Positions 11,301 to 23,252 of a DNA stretch of 64,000 bases are shown here, one piece after another. Both the position numbers and the translations under genes were made by a program. This stretch comes from Citrus sinensis. Its lineage: Eukaryota > Streptophyta > Magnoliopsida > Sapindales > Rutaceae. Every line of letters starts with the position of its first letter. Position 1 is the first letter of the stretch. The stretch covers positions 29,551,501 through 29,615,500 of the forward strand of contig NC_068557.1 in NCBI RefSeq assembly GCF_022201045.2, given 5' to 3'. The notes beneath the pieces are model-generated. The model was not told the origin of the DNA, did no database searches, and was given only the letters and a program-made list of their open reading frames with translations.

Positions 11301-14008
11301 CATAAACTAAATTTATGTGATACCTCAGGTCTGGTTGATCCAATCAGTTCAAAGGTTTCCAAATCCCAGAATTTCACGGTTCTGTCTGCTGAACCTGGAA
11401 AATGATATGCAGGTTAAAATAACTAAATACTCTTGAAAGAAGAAGCTGATGACGACATTCTGAATCAGGGTGATAGAAGGAGCAGTGAATCACAAACATA
11501 AAGGAATTAACTATAATGCTATATATTTGCCAAGCAATTAATTAAAAATAAGTCATCAAGTGCGGTTAATAGGAGGCCCGACATTTTTTTTTCTTTTAAT
11601 TCAAACTCCTTTTCTGGTAAATTTACTATGTTATATAGGTAACAACAATCAAGAGGACAACAACCAATCTTTACAAATATCATGAAATTGAGTTCCCAAG
11701 AGCCCTTCCCACCACCCACTGAGGAGGAAAAAGTAAAAAGGATAAAAGAAGATGAAGAAGAGAGATTTCCTAACAGAGCAATCAAGGTCACTGAAACATG
11801 GTAAATCTAGAACAAAAGATTGTCTTCTTTGGTCAAGGATTGGGAGCATTATTTTCCGTAGACAAATACATGGTGCAACAAAGGAACCCAAACATTTACA
11901 TGCAGAGGGAGCTCATGGGAACTCTGCAGAAATTCCATAGTTACCTGTGGCCAGAAGAAACTCTAAGGGATGGAAGTCTATCGACCTGATATGCCCTTCA
12001 TGGAACTTAAAATCGTGCAAGAGTTTTCCGGCAGTAAGATCCCACACCTGGTCAACGGTGACGAAGATGCATTGATCAAACAAATAGAAGAAAGTTCACT
12101 TCAACCAAGACTGTTGACACAGCAAGCTATTCATACCTTCACGACATTATCAAATCCACCAGAAACTACCCAGCGACCATCAGGAGTGAATCTGATAGTA
12201 TTGATGCCTCGCGTATGACCCTTGTATGTGTGAATGCAGCCTTTCTTTCTGATATCCCAGATCTTCAAATTTGTGTCCATGCAACCAGATGCAAAGAACT
12301 CACCAAATGGATGAAATTCAACAGCAGTGCAATTGGATTTATGCCCAGTAAGTGTGCGAACCACTACGCTTCAAGAACAATAAGAAATAGATTAGAAAAT
12401 TAGAAGTACAATAACCTTATTGTTCCTACGCTACCTCAGGGAGTATAATATGGACAGCCAGCAGATCTTGCAGAAAACATCAGCTGCTATGGGCTTTTAC
12501 AGTCCCATTGCCCTAATTTGATGACCTCACGTTTATAATCTTGCTAGAGACCTCATCTTTATTATTTGTAACACATACTGGTTCAAAGTGCTATACCTCA
12601 GGTGTATTATTTGATGGGTTACAGACATAAAACAATGCAACAGGTTCCTCGAACGGGAATTTTAAGTTTTTTCTTTTGGGATAAGAAATTGTAAATTGTA
12701 TTAAATATGAAGAATCGTTGCTGTCCACTAAGAAAGCAAAATAATGAAAACTTTTCTGTGATATACAAAAATATATCAATCACCCCCATACAATACTAGA
12801 TCAGCCTAGACAACCATCTCAAAACACTCTCCCAGCTTAGACGAATGAAGAAAAAGGACAAATCTTGGAACTCCTTAGAAACAAGAATTTTAAGTTTTGA
12901 TTAAACAAGAAAATGAACTGATTCGTCAACTTACTCTTTGATTCTTCCAGATCCCACAGCTTTATCACACCAGTAGAAGCTCCAGCGAGCACTAAAACTT
13001 CTGCTGAATCAAAAGCTACTGAATCAACTGGACTTGAAAGACCACACAGGCTCTGCATATTAACACCAGTGGACACACTTAATTTTTCGCATACAGCAAC
13101 ATCACCACAATGGCGGGTTGCGGAAAATTATGCAAATATGTAAAACAGCATAATGCTTGAAAATGTAAGTAAAATTAAAAGGAAACTATTGAGTTCAAAA
13201 TTTCCTCCAGAAACTGCATTGATTTACTAATGGTAATAAATAAATAAAAGGAAAGCAAATCGCCATCTCTCCATTAGATAATTTTAAAAAGAAAAAAGGG
13301 AAAAGAAAAACTGACAACACATTGTACATCTAAAGCAGAATTCAAATGCTAAATAACAGAAACTGGCAATAATTAAAATACAAGCAAAGTGGTTAATAAG
13401 AAGAAAAGAAACTAACCATTAAGGCAGTGGGCTTTCCAATGGCCCAAAGATTCACTTTCTGATCATCTCCACCAGTGATAAGAAACCGACATGCTTTCTT
13501 CCCAATACTAATACAATTCACATTTGCTGAGTGCGCCACAAATTCCTCTACATTGATTTCAGTCAAGAAAATTCACATTTTCTATAACATTATTTAATTT
13601 CAACATATTGGACTTAAGATTTCCAAGTTTTCTTCTAAGTTAAGCTTAAGCTTAATTTCGCATCATCTGAAAACTCAAACAAGACAAGTATCACAAAGAC
13701 TGAAACTTTTAACTTCATTCAACTATTCCTCCATTTTCTCAGCTTCCAAACAATTCAAACAGGGAAGAAAAAAAAAACTGCAGCTGGAATTGAATATCTT
13801 GTTCCTCAAACCATCACTAAATTCAAGTTGTAGTCAACAAATATATATACATATGTAAATAGATAGACCAAAAATTCAACACTAAATCATCACACAAAGC
13901 TCAGCAAAATAACTGAATGAAACAACAAATTCAAGCTCGGCATTAAAAAAATTTAAAGCTAACAAAAATGAGGGACAGGATACGCAGCTTGTATCCACGC
14001 TTGGCCAT
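5336..14008 (-). CDS. KTN80: Katanin p80 WD40 repeat-containing subunit B1 homologue
   Basis: Eighteen exons, minus strand: 14008-13984, 13547-13417, 13052-12935, 12363-12137, 12047-11945, 11394-11324, 10847-10773, 10683-10540, 10412-10229, 9545-9021, 8298-8242, 8174-7156, 6635-6510, 6423-6349, 6233-6121, 5931-5815, 5706-5638, 5396-5336. They join to 3,240 nt (1,079 residues) with no stop and GT-AG ends throughout. Residues 1-300 are a WD40 propeller; visible repeats include G-H-T-R-G-I-N-T-I-R-F-T-P-D-G and S-A-D-R-T-V-K-F-W-D. Residues 300-580 are a low-complexity linker, 582-887 a 16-residue tandem array, and about 915-1079 the conserved C-terminal con80 domain ending in E-L-N-L-V-L-Q-E-S. 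In the family the propeller targets katanin to microtubule crossovers and branch points, and con80 binds the p60 AAA severing ATPase. The start was chosen because M-A-K-R-G-Y-K-L opens the family and joins exon 2 in frame. The repeat array makes the protein long for the family. Confidence 0.95.
7177..8091 (-). repeat. Coding 48-bp tandem repeat, about 19 units, in the katanin p80 gene
   Basis: On the minus strand each 48-bp unit encodes 16 residues with the consensus N-E-D-Q-A-x-N-(V/I)-T-P-Q-T-R-L-S-S. Nineteen units can be counted in phase, from the first N-E-D at 8091 to the residues before Y-E-R-P-S-T-P at 7176. One extra Ser codon lies at the junction of units 15 and 16. Units 1-10 (about 7610-8091) are most alike, with units 5-8 (about 7710-7900) nearly identical at DNA level. 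Units 13-19 (7177-7470) are strongly diverged. All changes keep the frame. The array fills most of the 7156-8174 exon, which is why antisense frames there are also open. Confidence 0.93.
8352..8374. repeat. (AC)n microsatellite in a katanin p80 intron
   Basis: About eleven AC units in the intron between the 9021-9545 and 8242-8298 exons. Confidence 0.9.
11252..11335. repeat. Local duplication spanning an exon-intron junction in katanin p80
   Basis: The string AAACTAAATTTATGTGATA occurs at 11252 and again at 11304, 52 bases apart, and similarity continues a little further (ATCTCA against CCTCA). The right-hand copy contains the splice donor of the 11324-11394 exon read on the minus strand. 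The left-hand copy, inside the intron, has lost the donor GT. Confidence 0.7.
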
Positions 14009-17000
14009 TTCGAAAAACCAAAAACGATAACTTCAGTGTCGTTTTGGTGGAGCTGAAGCAACAGAAATTGGGATTAGGCTTGATGCGAGCTGAAGCTAAG
14101 GGATTTTCGGGATTCGTAATGGAGGAGAAAAAAAAAAAAAAAAAAAAAAAGGAATGTGCTTCTTGCGGTAAAACAGAAATTGAAATCCAGCTTGAAAGGT
14201 AAGAATTGGATTCTCTGAGATTTATTTTATCACAAATTCAGATTCAACAACACTTGCAAAAAGTAGTACAATCTTTTTTTTTTTTTTTTCCAAAACGACG
14301 CGTAGTATGTGTGTGTTGTCTTTCTCGTTTGTAAGAATCAAATCAAATGAATGAAACGACTAAACAAAAAGAGAGAAACGACAGTAATATTCCAGAGCAC
14401 GAGATGATTGATCGTGTCACGTTTACTGTTTTACCAAAACACCCTCGTTTTTTTCTCCCATTATTATTATTTATTTATTTATTATTGTTACCAATTCATC
14501 CAATACAAGAAACAGCAACTTCACATAATCACATTCGATCCCTTAAGATTTTACGTTTTCTCAAATAAGAGCATAGTTTTGATATTTGTACGAAATAGAT
14601 CCCTGGATTCTATTTAAATGACAAACTTAACCTTAGACTATCAAATGTTTACCATGTAGTTTATTGTTAAAGACTGCGATTAACATGTTGTATTATATTA
14701 TAATATATTACATCAATTAATACAATGCGTATTGTATTAAACTGTATTGTATCAGTATTATATTATATTAATATTGTACAATATTCAGTTTTATATTGTA
14801 TAATATTATTTATTATTATTTATATTAAATTATTTTTATACAATTATAAATATCTTAAATTTATTATTTAAATTTATAAATAAAAAATAAAATTTCTCAC
14901 CAGCAACCATCACTGTGAGCCATCATGAAATGCTGCCAACTTTCATATTCCAATACCTTTTAACGTTAATTTATGTGTCATTAGAATCTTCGTAATTGAA
15001 TATATGCAATGGTATACGTAGTATTGGCAATGGAGTTTCCTATCATTATAAATACAAGTTAAAGTTTTGAGAATCAAAATTTTGACCATAGATTTACAGT
15101 GAATAGCAACTCCGTTGTCAGTGAAACATACATCATTGTGTAGATCTAATGATAAGAATTCTAATGGTACCAAGATTGACATTAACATATATCAAAGTTA
15201 TAATACTGGTAATGAAATGTGGTGGTTGGAAGTAGCTAATATTTTAGCTGGTCAACTTTATATTTTATTAACTAATTATAAATAAATTAAATAGGTTTTA
15301 CTTGCTTAAATAATTTTGTATTTTGAAGTTAATGCAAAATAGTATAGACTTAAGTGGGTCACGAGTTTAAATAACGAGAGAAAATTTGCATTAAATATTG
15401 AGTAATGCATCTCTTTTTTATTGCCAAACATGAGCTTATTTGAGTTAATGCATAGCCCACCAAGCAGTACTATGTAATGCTGCACGCCAATCAAACCCAA
15501 AGGGTATTTTAATCATTCCATTAGGAACCTATTAGATATTAATTAAAAATTGGTCCTCAATTCAGAACTTATAAAAGTATAGGGTCTGTGATGTTATTAC
15601 CCAATCCTATTTGATATTATACTAAACAAAAGATAGTACAATATATAATCTATTTTAATATAATCCAATCTAATCTTAATAGTTGGTCCAATTCAATTGT
15701 ATGTGTCAAATATACTCTTGTTTGTTAATTAGAATCCTATTTTTTATTGAATAGATAGTTTAATTTTTTTTGACAAATTTTGATTTTGTTGGAACTATTT
15801 GTAATTTAACACAAATTATAATCAACTATTAAACTTCATCTACTTTTCTTTAAAGGAAACAAACTCTATTTTTTTTTTCAAATTGTAAAATAAACTTTAT
15901 GCTAAAAAAGAAGTAGCGAGTGCTATATTTATTTCTCGATGACTTATATACGTACTATTTAGTTTGGTGGAACAGCTTTGATGAGTTTGCGGTGCAGATA
16001 ATTACATATTATGTAAATAGTAAAATATTAATTATGAATTTGGTTTTGGAGTCTAGCTAAGCAACCAACGGATAATAATTAATAATTGAAGGATCGGAAC
16101 ATGATGTGTTTCTTCTAACAGTGACTGATAAAAGAGAAAACGGACCGAACGAGATTCCTTGTAAAACAATTTCTAGTGTTTCATATTTATTTTCAGGTGG
16201 TTTAGGTTCATCATATGATCGTGACATTAACTTCGAATTTTAGTCACCACCACTTGATGAATTTTAGGTAAGCGGTTAACAACTTTTAATTTTTCATTTC
16301 TACTTTAACATTAACATTCGTGGACATTAATTGCTGCAAAAATCTTTTTCTATAAATTTACCGATCCATTGGCACAACTAGGCAAGTGGTTGCTTTAATC
16401 CAATTAGGAATCGTATGGGGTATAATCCTTTTTCTCGTTTTGGATGGTGGTCTGGCTTCAGAATTTAAAAGCTTAGGATTTAGGAATAGGATAAGAGTCA
16501 TAGATTTTAGTTAGATTTTTTTTCAGTAATGTGTCATACGTGAGACATGGGTTGGAAAGGTCATAGTCCATGGAGAAATTACAGAAGCATAGACTCAATA
16601 AAAAATAAAAGTCAATCTGATTAACATATATATATATATATATATAGAGTAAGTAATAGAATATAATCTAATAATTACAAGAATATGCGTTTTTGTCAGG
16701 GACACAAGTCATGATCCACGAAGCCGTTCTTGTTACATTCATAAATAATAATCCACAACATGATTCTAAACACATGTGTGGCACCCACAGGGTTGGTGAA
16801 TGACCAAATTATTAAATCAACCATCCCATGTTAGTTAAAAAAAATAAAAATTCTCTAGGGTTTCTTTCCCATATAATCTAAATTTAAATGATGCAGTTTA
16901 TGACCCATTACAAAATCTGAAGTAATATAACTACTCATGTAAAGATTTTGTGTTTAGGTAGTAAATACGTTGGAGCTTTTTCGACGTAGAGTACATAAAT

Positions 17001-18338
17001 GAACCGTCGTCGAATGGTTGTAATAATATGGCATATGATGATTGAAATGCTCCAACATAGCTGGACCATATTATTTATTTATTATAATGACGGGAGGAGT
17101 GAGACTTGAGCAGGGACAGGGAGGGAGTAGATTACGTTGTTGTGGTCATAATGCTCTTTTTAATGTTTTGTGGGGGTAAAGGCAATAGGGGATGTCTCGG
17201 CAAAACATGATGTTATTTAATTGAAGATGAATGTTGACCACAGCAGCACAAACTTTTCTGTCTCCAACGAAGACGTAGATTGATTATGACGAAAAGACCC
17301 CACATCAAAATGACCTGTAATTTTCTCCATGCACATCAATTCTTCTCTTCTTGCTACTAAAGAATTCAATTTTTCAGACCATCAGTTTTAAGAGTACACA
17401 ATCAAACCAAATTGTTAGGTGGAAAATGTCCTAAATGATTTTTGGTATTGCACGCTACCTGTCCAGAAATCTCCTCACAGTTTCCTTGGAAACAGACACC
17501 TGTAAACCATTCATGTCGTTTGCATTTTGCAATTTGCAAAACGACAGAGGTTCAGAGGTCGAGGGCGAGCCGTGTTATATGGGCCATGGCCCGTGGGAAT
17601 CCAAAGAAGCATCATTTTTCAGAATTAGTATTCAATTTTACACTTGCCACGAACATGATGATTAAAGAAATTCTCTGCCCACTTTTCTACAACTTTTGTT
17701 CATGTGGGCGGCATAACTTGCTCATGGTCATTGTCCTCCACGTCAATCCTCTCCCACACAATTAATTTAATATTCTGAAAAACGAAACACATAAATAATA
17801 AACAAACAAGAGAGATTTCTAAAAGTAATTTGACTGTCAGGATGCTATCCAACATCTCATTCTTCGAATCATGGCAGAACCCCAAGAATTTGTGTCTCCA
17901 ACTTTCCATTTACTAAATTAAATATTATTTCTTTCACTTTCTACCTCCGTGTGCGAAAATGGCCAAAACGCATCGGAAGAGGTGCATTTCCTTAACAAGC
18001 TGGACTAATTGAAGAGAGATAAAAAAGAAATTGTAGCTTCACATGCAAACCATACATAATTACATTAGCAAGCAATATTCACATGAAAAAAATTGATTTA
18101 ACAATTACACTGGCTGGCACCTACCTTCCTCACTAAAAAGGAATGGCCAAATGAGGTGGTGCCTATAACAAATTTGTGGCCAAGTTATCTCTGAAAACTA
18201 AGGGAAGCCGATGCATTTCACATAAATTACCTTTTCTAGAGTTAACAGTCAAACCAAACTAACCCTTCCGAGTCATTTCCTAATTCAAAGCACACACATT
18301 GCACGTCTGGTGGGGGTTGCCTCATGTTCCATTCCATT
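14009..18338. other. Intergenic region between the katanin p80 and SRF genes
   Basis: The first few hundred bases (about 14009-14340) should be the leader and promoter of the katanin gene; they contain poly-A and poly-T runs at 14129-14150 and 14274-14290. The rest is AT-rich. 14690-14870 is a low-complexity run of TATTATA-like words that partly pairs with itself. A (TA)n tract lies at 16625-16646. The part next to 18339 is the probable 3' untranslated end of the SRF gene. I found no credible coding exon; the open frames at 17435-17909 lack any recognisable protein. Confidence 0.55.
16625..16646. repeat. (TA)n microsatellite
   Basis: Uninterrupted run of alternating A and T, about 22 bases. 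Confidence 0.9.
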
Positions 18339-21300
18339 CTAAATCATGCATAAAAGGTCCTGGACGATTTCAGACATTGGTGGTCTGAATCCCGGCTCCC
18401 ACTGCAAAGCAATTGATACAAGATGAATTATTGAGAAAGAAGAATCTGGTTTTATAAAAATAAAACTGCAGTTTGCATTTCAGAACTTGCTCCCTAATTT
18501 TTTTAGATGATAACAGAGGGAGTTGTTTCATTCTAAAAGCATTTTTTCATTTGTTTAAACCTTGGCAGAAAACTCCCTCAATGATACAAAGGCCCATAGA
18601 ATACCTCCCCAGAAGTAATTATCCGAAATTTATATTTTGCAGATAAACATAATACGCCAAATTTTATGAAGAGGGACTAAAAGTAAAAACCTGTACACAT
18701 CGGGATATTATATCTGCAAAGCGTGATAATGATTTCGCTAGATATGCTCCATCTAGAGACGGATCAACCATCCTTGATAGTGCATCAATATCATGAAGCC
18801 GAGGAATAGCCCATCTGACCAAAGATTGTTCCCCTCGAGGCCGTGACCTATAAATGTTTTTAAGAGAGAAAAAGAATCTTAGCTGAGACCAAGCATTTAT
18901 AATATGTGTGATAGATCAATGCAGATGAATTTGTAACGTAAACATCTGATATGGACTTGCAGATCAACACGAGATCCTAACCTGTCATAGGGTTTCCGCC
19001 CTGTGAGAAGTTCCAACATTACAACTCCAAGGCTGTAGACATCACTCTGGCATGAATAACTTCCTGATTCAAATTCAGGAGCACCAGAACCATGAGCAGT
19101 GAGGAGGCCTTCAGACAACTGAAGACATATGCACCAATATCAGCCACAACTGATCAATAAATATAACAAAGCCAATGATATAGTTCATTTTGAAGAAATA
19201 ATCTGCCAGTTCTGTCATTAGATGAGTTTGTTCTTTCCCATGTTCATTCAGTTGCAATCAATTGTATTGTGAATGAAAAAGACTAATTTTCCACATTTTT
19301 TCACAAGTTGTGCACTCCATCACTTAAAAGCAAAATTTAAGTGCAGTCTCAAACTCCATGGAAAACTTCTAATCACCATTAACTGATAGTATTTTTATAG
19401 AACTTTAAACCAGCAGGATCTAACAATCCTACATCCAAATTACCTCATTTGTGGAGCCAGAGAATAATAGAGGAGCCAAACCACAGTCTGAAACACGCAC
19501 TATAAGCTTCTCATCAAGGAGGATATTTGAAGACTTGAAATTCCCATGCACAATTGGTGGCTCACAGACCTCTTGCAGATACCTTTACCACAATAGAAAA
19601 TAGATGTCATTTTTTTATTTAGTGATAAGAATGAGGGAGGCAAATAGGTTACTTCCCGGCACAAGCATGCAAACAAGAAACAAGGAGGTATAGGTCAATC
19701 TATGGGACCTCGTAAGCCACCAGTAGTTGAGAGACAACAAAGACAGACTCCATTTCTTAACCAAGGGAATATTTTAAAAGCTGAATCAATCTATGGGTAT
19801 TCTACTTACTGCAGGGCCCTGGCAGCTCCAAGTGCCACCCTGATGCGAATATTCCATGAAAATTTTTTGTGCGCCTCTTCATCACCGTGAAGTAAATCAT
19901 GTAGGGTACAATTTCCACCATAATCATAGACAAGCAAATGTTGTCCATGCTCATTACAGTAACCTATCAGTTCCACAATATTACCATGTCGAAGTCGAGA
20001 AATAGTTGACACTAATTCAAGAAATTCCTCATCTGTCTGCCGCTGCGAAACTGTATTGCTTAGTTTCTTGACTGCAAGTAGCTAAAAATGAACCAACAAG
20101 TAATTAGTAGATGTCTGCATCTGAACAATCACATAGCAACCATAAGATAGAGAGTGAATAATGTCATATAAGGTACATAAAACAACCAAGCCTGAGGGCC
20201 AAATCAATTAAACAGCCAAATAGCAATCCTAGAAAATCATTTCATGTCAGTCAAATGAATTTGTACCTTGCCACCTGGAAGCTCAGCCTTATAAACACTG
20301 CCAAGCAATCCTTCTCCAATAAAATTGCCTTCAGAGAAGCTATTGGTATACTGCTGCAGTGATGCAATGGTAAAAACACTTACAGAAGAGGAGATCACAT
20401 TAGTAGAAGGAGAACTCCTTCTTGTCACTTCTGCAGGTGCAAGAGGTTTTACTGTGACCTTCTCAACAAGGGGTAAAGGCAAAGGAGGCAATGGTAACTG
20501 CAGCAACAGAAATTCACATCAGTGGCAAAATTTCCACACCAACATTTCTTTTATTCCTTCAACATGCAGCAATTCTCATCACCATTATCACCTTTTCATC
20601 CTGTGGCCTTGGACTTGAGACCATTCTTCTACTATCTACTCCATGTCCATCTTGAGATTTCACAACTGGCTCTTTGGAGACTGATTACGATAGCACTTTT
20701 CAGGGGGGGGGAAAAATGGGATTATGAAAGAGACAATAAACAGACAGATGTATAAAGCTACCTTCCTCAACTTGACCACTTGGTTGCAATGGAGAATTTT
20801 TGTAGTTTGGCTTCTCCCCAGGGCCTTTATATGTACCGGTATTCTTCTCAGCATCTCTATTCACTCTCCTAGTTTTGCAGTATCTCCACATAATGAGAGA
20901 GCACCCTAATGCACAAAGTATTGCAGCCGCTGAAAGGGCAACCCAAATCACCCTCTTTGTTGTCCAAAACTTTTTTGCCTTTGCAGAGTTTGTCATTTCA
21001 AAAGCAGAAGGAGCATCTGCCTGATCCCCAGGTGCTTGAAAAGTTGGTGCCGGAGCTATGGATGGAGGTATTGCAGTTGGTGGCAATGCAATAACAGTTG
21101 TATTGAAGGGATTTCCATCTTTTCTGCAAATTAGATACTACCATCAACTAAAGAAAGAATAAGAGTAAAAAAGACATTAAACCTAAAAGACAAAATATAA
21201 TGGATTATAAGAATGCAAATGGAATCATGCCTCATAACTCTACATATTGATATATACATAGACTGTAGCCAAAAAGATAGGCAAAACAAAGTACTGTACT

Positions 21301-23252
21301 CATTTTTTCCCTAGATTTACCTGAAATTTGGAATACTCAGCAACTTCTCAGGTATAGGCCCAGAGAATAAATTGTTCTCAATGTTCCTATGTAAAGGAGA
21401 CAACTAGTGAGTTGCTGAAGGCTGAGCAATAATTTCCAATTGTCTATAACCAGATCTTTCAATACAAAATTTCTAAAATAGGAGTAACAAACTACGTCAT
21501 TGAGGAGGATAGGAGGTTACAAATCAATTAGGTGAAGATCCTCTAGAACATTGAGGGTTCCAGAAAGCTTATTGTTCTGCAGGTGCCTGTAATCCAGAAA
21601 GTATAGATATGTATGCATGAATAACTTGACAATAATACGAATTCTTTTATTTCACAAAGGTTATTACTGACAATGAGTAGAGAGATGACAAATTCCTCGT
21701 TGAGGGAGGCAGCTGACCAGTCAAATTGTTAGCTGATAGATCACTGCACCATATTATAAATATCACAAATCAAGAAACTAACAAAATAAATGTGAATGAA
21801 CAGATGTGATTTCACAGAAATGCCTACAAATTTATCAAACCGGTAAACTGATGAAAGGCATCGGGTATTCCTCCATTCAAATGGTTATTGTTTAACGACC
21901 TGATGACAGTAAAGATAAAAGGAGAAACATATTATGACAAATAGATAACAAATTGATGATACGACCCCAAGATAAGTAAGTTTGTTTTAGACTTACAAGT
22001 CCAACAATTGTGTTAACCTGGACAATGACTCAGGGATGCTTCCAGTCAGCTGATTACCTGAAAGAGAACTAAAACAGAAGAAAGAAAATAAATGATTTGT
22101 TCAAAGATGAGTATGAGGAATAGAGTTCTGGCACAAGCCTACTGAATTCATGAAAACAAGGATGACTTAAGTTTGAGACATACAAATTCCTTACTGTAAC
22201 TGGCAAGTTGGACGGAATACTCCCCCCAATATGATTATTGCTCAAATCTCTGATTCATAAAAATAGTACAAAAAAGCACATCAGCATTCTACATAGAAAA
22301 ATTAAAAGTTTGTGTAAATTACAACAAGCACTAGATGATGCTGTGCCACTGTAACTTGATACTTCCATATCAAACCGGCACTCAGATCACATGAGACACA
22401 TTTACAGTCCCAGTTCACTGCCACAGGTGACATGCAAACATAAACATCATTCAATCAATCAGCCAAGTTTTCTGTTGCTCAAACAGACCAAAAGTTTTAC
22501 TTTTAGTAGGAACATTTTATAAGCAAGTTGTTGTCAACATTAATAAAGAAAGATAACTAATTTATTAAGGTGCATAAATTCAAAACATTAAGAACGATGA
22601 CATGATGCACAAGACCTGTAGATTTACTAAAGTGGTACTTACATATTTATGACTGATTCAAGGTCTCCCAAGGTATCAGCCAAAACTCCTCCTAAATTCA
22701 TGCCAGTGAGTCTTCTGCAAATCCAACAAAACGAAGCTCATGAAAGCTGATGGCAAATGAGGTGGAAATATTAATAAACAAATGAAAAATTCTACATACA
22801 TTTCGGTTACATTTGAGAAGACACAAAAGACACCTTGCCACGAATCTCCACAAGGATCTCCTCCAAAAGAAAGCCATTTTTCAAGAGGTGGAAAGTTCAG
22901 AGAAATATACAAGCTATTTAGAGCCATAACTGAGGAAAAAAACAACACAAAATAAAAATGCGGACTCATATGCATGGCTTGTATCAAAGCAATTGATTAC
23001 AAAACTTTGAAAATGTAAAGTTTTCCAGCATAATAAAGGAAGAATGCATAGGAAATGAACCAACTTTCGCTCATTTTCTTGCTCTTCTTTCCATAGAAAT
23101 TAACAGACACTCATCAGCTTAGTTAAAAAAAAATGAAGGAAGAAGAAGAGCTAACCATCGCGAGGATCGGTTACCCCAGCACAAAAGGGCGCCGTTAAAA
23201 CAGCCAGCGCCATCGTCAATCCAACACACATTCCATAATTCACGTAGCCCAT
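18339..23252 (-). CDS. SRF: STRUBBELIG-receptor-family LRR receptor-like pseudokinase
   Basis: Seventeen exons, minus strand: 23252-23156, 22929-22800, 22714-22643, 22249-22184, 22068-21997, 21899-21828, 21743-21672, 21586-21521, 21386-21321, 21123-20762, 20680-20592, 20497-20267, 20081-19810, 19582-19444, 19118-18982, 18847-18691, 18401-18339. They give 2,163 nt (720 residues) without a stop. Order: signal peptide (1-26), SRF N-terminal domain with [12 protein letters not shown] (about 30-75), LRRs on 66- or 72-bp exons (about 76-238), a Pro-rich segment, a transmembrane helix (about 296-318), a juxtamembrane region, and a kinase-like domain (about 430-720). The glycine loop (G-E-G-L-L-G-S-V-Y) and A-V-K-K lysine are present. 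The catalytic-loop Asp is replaced (H-G-N-F-K-S-S-N) and D-F-G reads D-C-G, so catalysis is unlikely; this is usual for STRUBBELIG relatives, which signal in organ shape and cell morphogenesis at the plasma membrane. The closest SRF number is not certain. Confidence 0.93.

Noticed and set aside
14690..14880. TATTATA-rich block with partial self-complementarity
   Set aside because: Pairing is expected from the low-complexity AT content; no defined ends or duplication were seen.
17435..17909. Overlapping small frames upstream of the SRF gene's 3' end
   Set aside because: No recognisable motif, no plausible splice partners, and AT-rich surroundings.
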